Both the position numbers and the translations under genes were made by a program. The notes below the pieces were generated by a model. That model ran no database searches and was not told where the DNA came from. It saw only the letters and a program-made list of their open reading frames with translations. Positions 19,101-27,003 of a stretch of 64,000 bases of DNA are shown in pieces; position 1 is the stretch's first letter, and every line of letters begins with the position of its first letter. Source of the DNA: Clostridiales bacterium (GTDB lineage: Bacteria; Bacillota; Clostridia; Christensenellales; Pumilibacteraceae); contig JAFLVE010000010.1 of the NCBI GenBank assembly GCA_022511445.1, positions 15,387 through 79,386 on the forward strand, written 5' to 3'.

Positions 19101-22100
19101 ACGTCTTTAAGGAGGCGTCGTCGGTCCAGTTCCAGTTTACCTCGGGAATTTCTTCGGGGATGATGAAATTAGCCGCTTTAATTACAAGCTGCAATATGGT
19201 GCTCGCCGAGGCGGAGTTATCGTTGCTTGCCGTTACGTAAACGCTGTACGTTCCGGCGTCGTACTTCCTGACCGCCGCCATCATTGACGCGGGATCGGTA
19301 AATATGCCCTCGATACTCGTGCCGCGGGTAACGCGATATTCTTTGGTTACCTTGTCGCCCGACTTTGCGGTGGTTACGGTAACGTCGGTAAAGTGGTTGT
19401 CGGCGGCGCCCGCAGTCCACGTCCAATCCTTTTGGGTGGTCCAAGAGTCGCCCCAGGTCCAGCCGTCTCCGAACGAGCCGTCGGTAATCGTTATCTCCGC
19501 CCTCGATACCGTTACCTCGACGGAAGCGGTCCAAGGCGTGTAGTTTTCGCACGATATCGTTATGGTTACGGTGTACGTGCCCACGCCCTTATCCATGAGA
19601 GCCGAAATAAAGGTCGGATAATCCGACGATTTATCGTCGCTTACGCCCCAGGCTATGCTGTACGCTGCGCTCGCCTTGTCCGAATCAAGAATATTGACCG
19701 AATAGAGCGGCTCGGGAATCAAACCCTTTACGGTAGCTTCGGGAGCGCCCCACGCCCAAGTAATCTTGCCGTCGGTCGAATCGTAATCGAATTTATCTTC
19801 GTTGCTTACGGTGATGGCAGCGGGCTTGACGGTAACGGTAACGCGCTTCGTCGCAGTCGTATAATTGACGTTGGTTGCCGAAACCTCGAGCAGGTAGCTG
19901 CCTACGGTATTGCCCTTAAGAGCATTGAACATGGAGTCGAGAGTTTCGTACGAATCCGACCAGCTCGTGCCCCCGCTGTTGCCTATACGGTAGCTTATTT
20001 TAGCGTCCGAGGATGATCCGCCCACTCCCGTTGCGGATATCTTCCCTTCGAACTTTGCCTTTATACTTGTTTCTTCTTCGCGCCAGGTCCATTCGATGGT
20101 ATCGGGTGCGGTCAGCGTGAACGAAGCGTATTCGATGTTGACTTCGACGGTAAATTCCTTATCCTTATAATTCTCGCAGGAGACTATAACGACCACTTGA
20201 TATTTTCCTGCGCCCAATTTGTAAAGCGCGGCGGTCAAATCGCCGTAGGAATAGTACGGGTCGTACGAAGTCGCGCCGTCTTTGTATATCCTGTACTCGT
20301 ACGATACCTTATCGTCGTCGCCGTCTACGAGAGTTTGGACCTCTGCGTCGTGGAACGCGTTTGTTCCCCTGTTGCCCCATATCCAAGCGTAGGCGTCGTC
20401 GGCTTTATCGACGTAAGGCGCGTTGTCGACGGTGAATTCCGCCTCCGTAATTTTAACCTCAATCTCTTTGAGTGCGGTTTCGTAGTTGGCGTTGGAAGCG
20501 GTGATCTGAACTTTGTAAGTGTTTACGCCCTTTTTGTAGAGCTCGGCAAGCATCAGATCGAGCGTGGCGTACGGACCCTCCGAGCTGTTGCCCAATACTA
20601 TATAGTATGAAAGCGTAGCGTCGCCGAATACGGAGCCGCCGCTCGTTACGGTTATAGCGGCGCCGCTTGCGCCTTTTACCGTTATTTTTTCGTTGAACAG
20701 CGCCTTAATGGTCTCGTTTGCCGTACCCCAGGACCAAGTTGCGGCTTGGGGTGCGGTTACGGTAAACGCGGCCTTGGCAACGGTAAACGACAGATAGGTG
20801 CTTGCGGAATCGTAGTTGACGTTGCTGACCGTTACGGTTACGCTGTACGAGCCGACGTCGTACTTCCTGATAGCCGCCATCATTGACGCGGGATCGGTGA
20901 AGGTGTTCTTAATGCTCGTGCCCGACATTACGCGGTACTCGACGTCTATCTTTTCGCCGGATTTTGCGCCCGAAATAGTTACGTCGGTATAATGATTATT
21001 TTCGGCGCCCGCGGTCCAAGTCCAATCTTCTTGAGTAGTCCACTCCTCGCCCCAGGTCCAGCCTTCTCCGAAAGATCCGCCGGACACGGCAAGCTGACCC
21101 TTTTTGACTTGTACGTTAACCGTATAATTAAGCGAATCGTAATGCTCGCATTCTACCAAAACGGTAACGCTGTACGTGCCTGCGTTCTTTGCATAGAGCG
21201 AGGCAAGCATCTTTACGTATTCCGGATCGGACGCCCCTGCGGTCGTCCTTACGTACGGATCCTCCGAGGTCGGACCGGTGTAAATGCGGTACGTTACGGT
21301 AGGTTTATCGATATTCTTAACGGTGTCGTCCTGTACGGTGGAGAACTGCACGTCGTTAAACTTGCCCGTTTCGCCCCACGTCCAGCCGTCGTTATCTACG
21401 GAAGGCGGTGTGACGTTTGTAAAGCTCGCCTTAATGACGGTGACGTCTATACGCAGCGTCCTCGTCGTGTAGTTTGTGCACGAGACGGTTATTATTACGA
21501 CGTAACTGTTTTCGCCCTTTCCCGTGAGGAGGGTAATCAAATCCCCGTACTCTTCGGGATTCTCCGTGCTCGAGCCGGTCATAACCGCATACGTTACCTC
21601 GACCTCGTCCTTGTCGGACTCCGCAACGAAGTAATCGGGATCGGGAACGTAGCCCTTTATCGCCGTTTCGCCTGCGCCCCAAGCCCAGGAAACGTTAACC
21701 TTATTATCGTTCTCGCCGTACTTCGATTCGTTTGCTACGTTTATCTTGGCGGGCGAAACGACAAACTTGCATTCAAGAGTTTCGGAGGTATAGTTGTCGC
21801 ACGAAAGCTCTACGTATATCGTATAAGTACCTATCGGCTTGGCGTAAATGAGCTTCGTCAATTCCTCGAGGGTTAAGGGCTCCTCCGCGCCGGGCAGACC
21901 TTCCGTCGTTACGCGGTAAGAGCGTTTTATCGTACCCGCCGTTCCCGCTATTAAAGCAGCGTCGGCGTCGGTGTATACCTTATCGGTTTCGGCGGCGCCC
22001 CAGGTCCAGCCGCCGTTTTTAACGCTTTGAGTTGTAATCGAAGTAAACTTCGCGGGCGTAATCGTGAACGTAACCTCGCGCGTATCTTCGACGTAGTTGG

Positions 22101-25100
22101 GGCACTTAACGGTAACGTATACCGTGTACGTGCCTATCGGCTTTGCGTAAATGAGCGCCCTCAATGCCTCAAGCGTATTGGGAGCGGGCGTTTCCAGTCC
22201 GTCTCTGCCTTCCGTCGCTACGCTGTACGAGTAGGTTACTTTGCTCTGATCTTCGGGTAAAACTGTCACGACGGAAACGTCGGTGTACACCTTCTTGCCC
22301 GCTTCGGAGCCCCAAATCCAGCCTGTTGCGCCGCTTTCGAGATTTTTATCGACCGTAGGATCGGTAACGCTCTTAAACTGCGCGGGAGAAACGGTAAACT
22401 TAACTTCGCGCGTCTCCGTCTTGTAGTTGGGACACGAGATCGTGACCGTTACCGTGTAAGTGCCTATCGGCTTGGCGTAAATGAGCGCAGTCAATGCGCT
22501 AAGGTCTTTAGGCGTTTCCACACCGGTCGCGCCCGCCGTCGCTACACTGTACGAGTACGTTACTTTGCTTTGGTCCGTTTCCAAAGCGGTCACGGCCGCC
22601 GCGTCCTTATACTCTTTATCGATATCGCCCCAGGTCCAGCCCTCTCCCGTTACTTTGGGATCGGTTACGCTCTTAAACTCGGCTTCGTAGACAACGACGA
22701 ACAGGCTTGTATTAAGAGCCTCGTAGTTGCTCGTTGCGGCAACGGAAAGCGCTACCGTGTAAGTGCCGACGTTAAGACCGTACAATGCGGCTTTAAGCTT
22801 CGACCTGTCCACCGACCCGTCCTCAGCTTTTTTAACCGTAACGGTCGTGGAATAAGTGCCGTCAGACTTTGTAATGGTATAGATTATACCCTCCACCCAA
22901 TCGATAGGGGTGGCGTTAAGGAGACCCGATTTTTCGATTTCGGTTTTACCGACGAGATTGGGTCTGGTGTGATCGACATCGGTTACTTCCGGCCAGCCCC
23001 AAATCCACTCGAGTCTTTCCTCGGGCGTGTAATTGACGTCGTCCTCGTTTGCCTTCCAGTCGTTTTTGTTTACGGTAACGCGGAAGGTGACCTCGGCGAC
23101 GAGGTTATTGAAGTTTGCCGTATCGTTGCTGACGGTGGCCTTCATCATATAGGTGCCGACCGTAGCGTCTTTAAGATCCCCTAACGGATTGGTGGGAGTA
23201 TTAACGCCGCCGATATATTCCGTGTAGAAATAACTGTAATCAATCGTAAATTCGGACAGCTCGATTTCCTTGAGCTCCGTATAACCGTCGTCCTCCGTGT
23301 AGGCGCGGTAAACAACCTTAACGCCTGTATCGACGGGCTCGGAGTGCTTTTCGCCGTACACCCAGTCCGCTATTGTGGGGACGCCCTTCCACTCGTAATC
23401 GGCTTTGCTCACCTTAAAGCGGAGATCCTGCGGCGAAGCTGCGCCGTAGTTGTTGTTTGCCGCGGCGGGAACGGTGACGCGAATGTTGTACATGTCGCCG
23501 AGCTCGCCGGTAGCGCTTAATACTCTAAGCTCCTTGATAAGGTCGTCGTAGGAGAGGTTTTCCTTGTAATTCTTTTCGGATACTATGCCGCCCGTGCTGT
23601 TGGCGTACTGAATGGTGTACGTCGCCTTGCTCTCTGCGCCGAACGTGGTTGCGCCTATATTGAGCAGTCCGGTCGTAAACCTGCCGTAAACCCAGCCCTC
23701 TATCGAGGGATAGGTCGTCCAAATGTTGGTTGCGGTCGAAACGCTGAAAGTAGCCTGCCCCGTAAGCGAGTAGTAATCGGAAGTATCCTCGACCTTTGCG
23801 GTTATCGCATAGTTGCCGTAATTTAAGTTGTTAAGATAGTCGGTAACGTTTTTGTACTTGGAGCCGTCCTCCTTAAGCAAAGTGTCCGGCACGCTGTCGG
23901 TAAGAGCGTTGAACGAAACAAGCGCTTCGCCCGTCGCTCCGCCCGCGTGCAGCGTATATGTGACGGGCTTTGCCTCATATCCCGTCGGTACGAATTGCGG
24001 CTCGCCGGGAGTAAAGTTGCTGTCCCTCGTGACGCCGCCCTCGGAAGCGGTGCCGTCCGAAAAGTCGTTATACGTCCAACCCGTCATAACGGGCGATACC
24101 GTCCAACTGTTAAAGCCTTTTATAACGGTTATTTTGGAGAGCGCGGCACTTCCCATCGTGTGGAACGGCTTAACGTTGTATTCATCTTCGCTGTTCGGCT
24201 TGAGTATGCCGAATATATAGCTGTCCAAGCTGTAATCGCCTACGTGAAGCGCGTTAAGCTTGGCGGAAATCGGTTTGGCCGCTCCCTCCACAATCTTGCC
24301 GGTACCGTCAACCGCGAAGTACGCGGAGTCGTAATCGTCGCCGTCAACTTCGAGCGAACCCCCGACGTTAAGCCAGGAATAACCGTTTTTCGCGTCGTAA
24401 AGCCAATCTTCGCCTTCGACTTGTCCCGCCTTGCCCAATCGGTAATAGATGACGGTATTGTCGCTACCCTGTGAGTCGGTGCTCTTAAACTTGGGCGTGC
24501 TCTTAACGGTGTTTACCTCGCTGTTAAAGCTGTAATACAGCCAGGAGGTAATCCAAGGCGCGTCCGACCAAGCGTTGTCCGCCGCAACGATATTAAACCT
24601 AATCGTGATAGACTTGTCGTTGTCCTTCGTTACGTAATTCACCAAGTCATTCGGAACGTCGCCCCAGCCGTAGAGATCGCTCTCCGCGTAAAGGGTGAGC
24701 GTAACGTAACCGTAGCCGACGTTTATGTATTGAGGCTTATCCTCGGAATCTATAAAGTAATACGCGCTGTCGGGAACAACCGGCAATACGCTCTCGCCCG
24801 TGTAAGCAACGTCTTTAAAGTAAAGACCTTCGTTTTTAATTCCGTTACGTATGTCGTCGTAAATCGGTATAGGCGAATACAACTTTACCTTAAAGGAATA
24901 GTTTTCACGGTTATTATCCTCCGCGCCGCCCGTCGTAACGTAGTTTCTGGCGGAAACGCTGTAATAGAAAGTATACTCGCCGCGCGAAGTCAAATTGTTT
25001 AGCGTGTTTTCGTAGCTGTTGTAATTGTTTACGCCGTCCGTGCTGCGCCTGTAATTTAACACAACCGCGTCGTCGTAGTACTTAGACCAATCGTCGGTAC

Positions 25101-26850
25101 CCTTTAGCTTCGCCCAGAAGTTGTCGCCCGTAACGTTGCCGTTAAGCCATTTTTCAAGTTTAGTCTGCGCACCATCTTTTCCGTCCTCGTCGGGCTCCGT
25201 CAATTTCTTGTGGAGCATGGGCGCGTGATCGTTTTCGAGCGTGTAATAGTTTATACCGTTTTCGCCCTTTATCGCGGTATTTATTCCCGACACCAAACCG
25301 GGATCGAGCTCCGCCGGCAAAACGTACAGCGTGTACGTACCCGCAACGGTATGATTTACGTTACCGTCGGCGCCGAAAGTTCTGGAAGTTATGGTTAGTG
25401 TGTATGTACCCGCCGGCATAGACGAGTTAAGATAATATGCCAGAGTATTTTTTACGTCACTGAGGTTTTCATTGGGTGCGGATGACCACTTGTTGTTGCC
25501 GAGATTCGTCCACAGTATTACGTGTTCGAGCCTTCCGTCCTCTCGTATGGTTTCCTCCACATTACCGTCTGTCGACTTGTAATCGATAGAAAAAGTAAAA
25601 GCTCTGTCTGCCGATTCGTCCCATACGTACTTATCCTCATCGTCTTTAGGCTTAAAGTCAGGATCCTTAATAGAAGAATCCGGCTCATTGACCGTAACGT
25701 TGTCGCCGAATGTAATGGTGTCGACAACCTCGCTCACGCCGTTTTTCATCACGGAAAAAGGAACGTACGGTTCATTGCCGTTAAGATAACCGGGTCTTCT
25801 TATTTTTTCACCGGATTTAATTATAAACCAGTGCTTTTCAAGTTCAAACGAGTAATCCTTTTGAGTCTTTTTAGGTATGCTCAAGCATTTGTACGAGTTA
25901 GACAATATCGACGGGTCACTGTAATCGAATCCCGCGATGTCGTTTTTATACTCCTCCGGTATACTGAATGTAAACGTTGCGACATATTCGCCGACTTGTG
26001 TATACTGAAGCCCCGCCCTATCCGTTATATCGAGCGTTAACTCGTCATAAACGTATTTCGAATTGGAAACAAGCACGTTGTCGGGAAGACCGTTGCCTTC
26101 CTTGGTTTTTTCGAATATCTCGCCGGTTAGCATAATCGGTATCGGATTACCGCTGTAAGCATAAGTGGCGTTTGTGACAACCTTCGTATTGACGGTTTTT
26201 CTGTTATCAAGCTGACCGTCGTACCAGCCGTCGTCAAGCTGATAAATAGTGGTTATTTCACCGTGTGCCGCCCACGGTCCGTTTACCGTACCGTTCCAGC
26301 TTGTTGCGTTACCGAAGTCGCCGAGTTTGTTAACGTCAAACTTGACTTTGCCTTTATTAACCACAACCTTTTTGGTAATAGGCGCACCGCCGCTTGTCGG
26401 CGTCAGCTCAAAGGTGTACGTTCCCGACGAGCGCACTCCGCCCGTCGAACCTTTATAGTCTATCCCGTCGTTATGAAAACAGCTTTTTAAAACAATACTG
26501 TAATCGGCGATATTAAAGCCTTCGATTACCCGATTGAACGGAGTTAGCGCCGTCGCATAAGGCATAAAATTTGAATTGGGGGCGCCGTCGGGTCTGTAAT
26601 AGATTCTGTAAGTAGTGCCGTCGATTTTGTACGTATCGCCGAATGTATAATAAATCGTATCTTCCTCGATAAGATCGGCTTCCTTGTCTATGGTCGCATT
26701 AGCGCCCACGGGAGGCCTTACCGCACTGTCAACCGTCGGCTTGGCAGTTTGGGAGTTAAAACCCCAAACGGCGAACGTGCAGGCGAGGAGCGCTACTGCA
26801 CTTAATAGAATTGTCAAAAGGTATTTAATTTTTGTTCTTGACTTTAGCAT
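10159..26850 (-). CDS. Giant surface protein of about 45 Trp-rich Ig-like modules with C-terminal membrane anchor
   Basis: About 5563 residues. I place the start at the ATG at 26850, with an AGAGGG ribosome site, because the longer frame begins at a TTG with none. A Sec signal (KIKYLLTILLSAVALLACTFAVWGF) opens it. A less repetitive region of about 750 residues follows, then roughly 45 modules of 75-105 residues. Each module has a Trp-x-Trp/Tyr-Gly start, a central V/I-x-YxV strand, a G-x-Y-x-V turn and an NYxxxxxxxxFxV end. The last 45 residues hold a transmembrane helix (TIDIILAAVASIFAIVVIYF) and a basic RRYREH tail, with no LPXTG motif. Very few Cys are present. Adhesin or stalk-like surface display is the likely role. 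The downstream gene overlaps it by one base. Confidence 0.88.
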   Translation of the reverse strand: MLKSRTKIKYLLTILLSAVALLACTFAVWGFNSQTAKPTVDSAVRPPVGANATIDKEADLIEEDTIYYTFGDTYKIDGTTYRIYYRPDGAPNSNFMPYATALTPFNRVIEGFNIADYSIVLKSCFHNDGIDYKGSTGGVRSSGTYTFELTPTSGGAPITKKVVVNKGKVKFDVNKLGDFGNATSWNGTVNGPWAAHGEITTIYQLDDGWYDGQLDNRKTVNTKVVTNATYAYSGNPIPIMLTGEIFEKTKEGNGLPDNVLVSNSKYVYDELTLDITDRAGLQYTQVGEYVATFTFSIPEEYKNDIAGFDYSDPSILSNSYKCLSIPKKTQKDYSFELEKHWFIIKSGEKIRRPGYLNGNEPYVPFSVMKNGVSEVVDTITFGDNVTVNEPDSSIKDPDFKPKDDEDKYVWDESADRAFTFSIDYKSTDGNVEETIREDGRLEHVILWTNLGNNKWSSAPNENLSDVKNTLAYYLNSSMPAGTYTLTITSRTFGADGNVNHTVAGTYTLYVLPAELDPGLVSGINTAIKGENGINYYTLENDHAPMLHKKLTEPDEDGKDGAQTKLEKWLNGNVTGDNFWAKLKGTDDWSKYYDDAVVLNYRRSTDGVNNYNSYENTLNNLTSRGEYTFYYSVSARNYVTTGGAEDNNRENYSFKVKLYSPIPIYDDIRNGIKNEGLYFKDVAYTGESVLPVVPDSAYYFIDSEDKPQYINVGYGYVTLTLYAESDLYGWGDVPNDLVNYVTKDNDKSITIRFNIVAADNAWSDAPWITSWLYYSFNSEVNTVKSTPKFKSTDSQGSDNTVIYYRLGKAGQVEGEDWLYDAKNGYSWLNVGGSLEVDGDDYDSAYFAVDGTGKIVEGAAKPISAKLNALHVGDYSLDSYIFGILKPNSEDEYNVKPFHTMGSAALSKITVIKGFNSWTVSPVMTGWTYNDFSDGTASEGGVTRDSNFTPGEPQFVPTGYEAKPVTYTLHAGGATGEALVSFNALTDSVPDTLLKEDGSKYKNVTDYLNNLNYGNYAITAKVEDTSDYYSLTGQATFSVSTATNIWTTYPSIEGWVYGRFTTGLLNIGATTFGAESKATYTIQYANSTGGIVSEKNYKENLSYDDLIKELRVLSATGELGDMYNIRVTVPAAANNNYGAASPQDLRFKVSKADYEWKGVPTIADWVYGEKHSEPVDTGVKVVYRAYTEDDGYTELKEIELSEFTIDYSYFYTEYIGGVNTPTNPLGDLKDATVGTYMMKATVSNDTANFNNLVAEVTFRVTVNKNDWKANEDDVNYTPEERLEWIWGWPEVTDVDHTRPNLVGKTEIEKSGLLNATPIDWVEGIIYTITKSDGTYSTTVTVKKAEDGSVDRSKLKAALYGLNVGTYTVALSVAATSNYEALNTSLFVVVYEAEFKSVTDPKVTGEGWTWGDIDKEYKDAAAVTALETDQSKVTYSYSVATAGATGVETPKDLSALTALIYAKPIGTYTVTVTISCPNYKTETREVKFTVSPAQFKSVTDPTVDKNLESGATGWIWGSEAGKKVYTDVSVVTVLPEDQSKVTYSYSVATEGRDGLETPAPNTLEALRALIYAKPIGTYTVYVTVKCPNYVEDTREVTFTITPAKFTSITTQSVKNGGWTWGAAETDKVYTDADAALIAGTAGTIKRSYRVTTEGLPGAEEPLTLEELTKLIYAKPIGTYTIYVELSCDNYTSETLECKFVVSPAKINVANESKYGENDNKVNVSWAWGAGETAIKGYVPDPDYFVAESDKDEVEVTYAVMTGSSTENPEEYGDLITLLTGKGENSYVVIITVSCTNYTTRTLRIDVTVIKASFTNVTPPSVDNDGWTWGETGKFNDVQFSTVQDDTVKNIDKPTVTYRIYTGPTSEDPYVRTTAGASDPEYVKMLASLYAKNAGTYSVTVLVECEHYDSLNYTVNVQVKKGQLAVSGGSFGEGWTWGEEWTTQEDWTWTAGAENNHYTDVTISGAKSGEKIDVEYRVMSGTSIKNTFTDPASMMAAIRKYDVGSYSVTVTVSNVNYDSASTYLSFTVAKAAFTVTAPQAATWSWGTANETIKALFNEKITVKGASGAAITVTSGGSVFGDATLSYYIVLGNSSEGPYATLDLMLAELYKKGVNTYKVQITASNANYETALKEIEVKITEAEFTVDNAPYVDKADDAYAWIWGNRGTNAFHDAEVQTLVDGDDDKVSYEYRIYKDGATSYDPYYSYGDLTAALYKLGAGKYQVVVIVSCENYKDKEFTVEVNIEYASFTLTAPDTIEWTWREEETSIKAKFEGKISATGVGGSSSDAKISYRIGNSGGTSWSDSYETLDSMFNALKGNTVGSYLLEVSATNVNYTTATKRVTVTVKPAAITVSNEDKFDYDSTDGKITWAWGAPEATVKGLIPEPLYSVNILDSDKASAAYSIAWGVSDDKSSDYPTFISALMDKGVGTYTVTITISCENYTPWTASVEVTVSRAEITITDGSFGDGWTWGDSWTTQKDWTWTAGAADNHFTDVTVTTAKSGDKVTKEYRVTRGTSIEGIFTDPASMMAAVRKYDAGTYSVYVTASNDNSASASTILQLVIKAANFIIPEEIPEVNWNWTDDASLKTFTPVKVETVIEGEDVNKSYRVTKDGILVDYYGGFEAVLAALQGFGAGNYILEVTVTNKNYNTDTYEIHINIAFASFSVEEQGESTWVWGVAEDDKVFNDLKVTTVNPGDAVNRSYRISIDSGVSWTGVMDYSAMLSTIRKYGVGTYLVEVTVTNPNYTTVIRNLTVTVTPATITVDEEKSKYEKKVSWVWGAAEAVIKDLIPLTVYSVNPADAEKAEEVYGIRWGVSSESPKSYGELITLLMDKGVGTYTVTITITCENYSDWTVSIEVTVSPAKFTVKDGEFANGGWIWGAEWTTQDGYTWQNGEHYTDVVITKAKVSDVVTTEYRVIGTGTRDTYYSAAEMMAAIKSYAAGSYTINITISNPNYETAYSVVSLLIQSAAFTINAPESATWSWGTANDTVKALFDGKITVTGANGNGVTVNGDDTLAGDATLSYRIWTGTSSEGPYTTLNAMLAELYGKSVNTYRVEISASNSNYGAASKEIAVSVTQARFTFTSKPAEHITWVWGNYTEDKIAALTYSTVLPSDKVDVTYRLYTGAIGSSSEEPTSYEALVSLLKNKPAGTYNFVISISGGVNYIPETVSGEVVIEKATFSVTGPDGSVSWTPGTTAEDIKTKISDVNFTGEKPSGTTVTYYLYTVIDNEENGGSVGGYEALISQLSGKVVGSYRVSIMVACDNYKSVEFIVNVTVGRIDNEWVGKLEDVVGVERVNTDTYTIPSATTTQMEVDGEKVDVLRFDIIPYNGTPKYNLTSDEFKTELGKLVSGTFTVYARLGGDGYYTNDMDEKLVKALAAYRASYKILETQSALISLNTQGNGWTNAFEGGIEWTYGATYDELKYLEAHRPVANLGDSYAVYTIKNGSKAVTSFSATSPEYDTSEDAWKALVEYLVDMDAGTYSITAFVEGTDEYAPASTISAVFTVHKVTTEWTDATASAKREYTWNYDEREAKSATELHKPEIKKVTEKITSIPVVYTLAKAAGSSIYSGNDWDKVLEAIKADTFTGAYTLTAIVVEGKNYTGLENDSSRYTATITISATGNSWKTDTVGEKKEFSWTYNGGNGNKTEEGGWIIDLVPTYNQGALTLSLSGTTVNYGNSVAEYLAKLGAGTYTIKVDVPADDKYGAMSKEFTLTIFKAANSWKSGSTPEGDIDWTYYLAADNTSKYISLNALHEGTISYTVNGSPVELGNLNINTYLEHNLKPNDLTRYTVMATLVEKTGNYEDLVITFNLLYQKATNTWNSSSTVSSTSVTWTYDAANNSQFTFIPTQEGTISFTVGGNVVDLSGYSDNINTYFKTLGYGDYNVRVTVVETKGNYKDLTFDFTLHVDRAENTWEAGSTTDKEITWVYGASDNKTISFSPKYKGSTLTYTVGVTAVDTDINEYLKQNVSLGNSVDVVVRVAEDAYYKELTFTFKFTYAFAANYWEEDSTTTKSEYSWKCEENNEEIILSPKYLKEELTVSYGATTVKLGTSQTVNNYLKTLGAGRYEITVTVADPAGHYNTLIYTFTLNIAIAENYWEEGDSLDGDTVTWTYKDGEKYDEVKIVPHFLKDKLVIVITSSSGSVTLSDKTINDYLKELPYGDTVYNISATVAADGQHTGLTLTFTFQKPKAENGWSTNLDPNEEITWIYGNPDKTNKQVTLTPNYRGEDLTFSVNAGSVSFDGTLNEYLATLESNTNGNATYTIVASVTDTTGHYKDISFTFTLKVVRATNAWDEENTVKNGDSIVWTYGGDNKTITILAKYNSENIKFTRNGFDITLEPGQSINDYLASLELSDTTYNIVATVAEDNKYTGLSLTFSFSTQKATNYWIEGGSVPGTIEWTYEVWTYGENAKADDISFKAKELNDKLKFTNNDSPIDLSGYDNSLAQYLKSLEYGTYVIKASVIDEEGNYNDLVATITLSVLRRVNDWDAKNVENGGEIKWTYEDGEGYAKVELTSLYDKDNIVIKVGGNTVYLSDYGNSLHAYLMSLPYSDDDTTKYTVEATVAQNGKYTGISFTFTFIKLKAENKWNADNVTDGGEVNWTYDADNNLEIELTPEYCDNYLTLTVNGNNVSRSAFTGEDNSIGSYLETLNAGEYAIVASVVDGDGHYKTITFSFTLIIAKANNTLGTDYSLNDSIKTVEGENAKVVNSWEWGTEVEWTSANPKYTDGVNIQIFITNNTASEERSFTSSFDFSQYNAMVVRLNSYLSCKSDAKVGSYTMRIVIEGSANWNVLDVNRTFEIVLAENYWDGGMPAFERTDSETLNSSKKGENEWEYSWSYGAPIIVSAGSTYGTYKVVFRDTDKDQVINGMPTDAGHYKAVFSVDGDPTKYKGLAEFTLVFTIAQASGKDLGFDKTPSVSNWTWDGYDVNSNLFNGRPKSGGEVSFEIVDGTGKTVVPEFHLVNANNSNGKYTGNYDADIYAPITQTFTLDGATETLQYFLSALTKGDYYLIMHVKATLNYEGFDYGAINGPAEELVKISIDSATNAWLETPKIASWYTGGFKKTQNSPKADVRYGSYDIVISSKTASGEQGTVWYSAHYAFDERTKTRTKTGDDEDELEKMPAGWFVMTVTVVEAEGKYNGFTEVIEFQVFPQGTETVGNYWTTNPNILGWTANVNEIVNMPTGTPAIGKPYFVFYEAEFDGDKYVKGKQVVAGVDAKTIEKGDDYAQDFYIPMAPGTYLMYAYAVNPANGNDDLVPGDNEFIVFTIAERPINWETSVQINETFMLGDEANWEGPTASTNIKDGTEVIEYYYIDSTLYGPDIDDSLWSAQMPTEVGKYYVMAVAHGRYTTTITSAKMFAIQRPTLSWDRLEPIAPVLRLGEKDKWVYPIATVADKRVKVTFEVFDAKTDEKLNLDSAKKELPTAVGNYYIIVTASADFITPFTYKMEFAVELSINHWVGTSPSIEDWSEANNDTSPKPTGEAFKGTITYTYINKATGKVYHEKPTEAGTYILVATVEVEGYETLESRSEFTIEPAYDRTLLTIDIILAAVASIFAIVVIYFAIRRYREH
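10260..17030 (-). repeat. About 22 N-x-W type modules (C-terminal block of the giant protein)
   Basis: Modules here mostly begin ANxW, followed 10-20 residues later by a xxWTYG-like motif: NTWEAGSTTDKEITWVYG, NGWSTNLDPNEEITWIYGN, NKWNADNVTDGGEVNWTYD. Many carry SIxxYLxxL and YxIxATVxxxGxYxxLxFTFT. The last few near 10.3-11.7 kb return to the xxPxIxxW form seen at the N-terminal end (NAWLETPKIASW, NYWTTNPNILGW). Boundaries are approximate. Confidence 0.7.
17030..22690 (-). repeat. Eighteen W-x-W-G modules with multi-module duplications (central block)
   Basis: Modules begin with F/I-T/S-V and a WTWG, WAWG or WIWG motif. Three recurring subtypes appear in the same order. The first is WAWGAxExxxKxxIP at about 21.7, 19.75 and 18.5 kb. 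The second is GWTWGxxWTTQ at about 21.05, 19.45 and 18.2 kb. The third is ATWSWGTANxTxKALF at about 20.7 and 17.9 kb. Between such units, 41 bases at 18341-18381 are identical to 19559-19599. This is evidence of block duplication or gene conversion rather than single-module drift. Confidence 0.72.
22690..24590 (-). repeat. Five xxPxIxxWxYG modules (N-terminal block of the giant protein)
   Basis: These begin NAWSDAPWITSW, NSWTVSPVMTGW, NIWTTYPSIEGWVYG, YEWKGVPTIADWVYG and NDWKANEDD, the last followed by EWIWGWPEV. They resemble the final modules near 10.3-11.7 kb more than the central block, so the protein is roughly symmetric in module type. Boundaries are approximate. Confidence 0.65.
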
Positions 26851-26974
26851 GACCGTATCCCTCTGAGTAAATCCGATTTTGCTGTTATCGAATACATAAA
26901 AGCCAAACAAAAATCAATTGTTCAGCCCGTTGTATTTCTCTTATTACGCGCGCATACGCGTGTTTATATGGTTT

Positions 26975-27003
26975 ATTATATTACTCGCACCTCCGCATGT
27001 CAA
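26975..27003 (-). promoter_or_regulatory. Perfect-consensus SigA promoter of the giant surface protein operon
   Basis: The minus strand has TTGACA (26998-27003), a 17-base spacer and TATAAT (26975-26980), identical to consensus. The predicted leader is about 118 bases. It carries a GC-rich hairpin very near its 5' end (ACGCG/CGCGT at 26946-26961), which could stabilise a message of nearly 18 kb. Confidence 0.88.

Noticed and set aside
10260-24590. CRISPR-like or satellite DNA, suggested by the high repetitiveness of this stretch.
   Set aside because: The periodicity is that of protein modules of 75-105 codons, with codon-level divergence and an unbroken reading frame.
26851-26910. A start for the giant protein at the TTG at 26910, giving 5583 residues.
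   Set aside because: No ribosome site, and it puts 20 odd residues before a normal signal peptide. The ATG at 26850 has AGAGGG.
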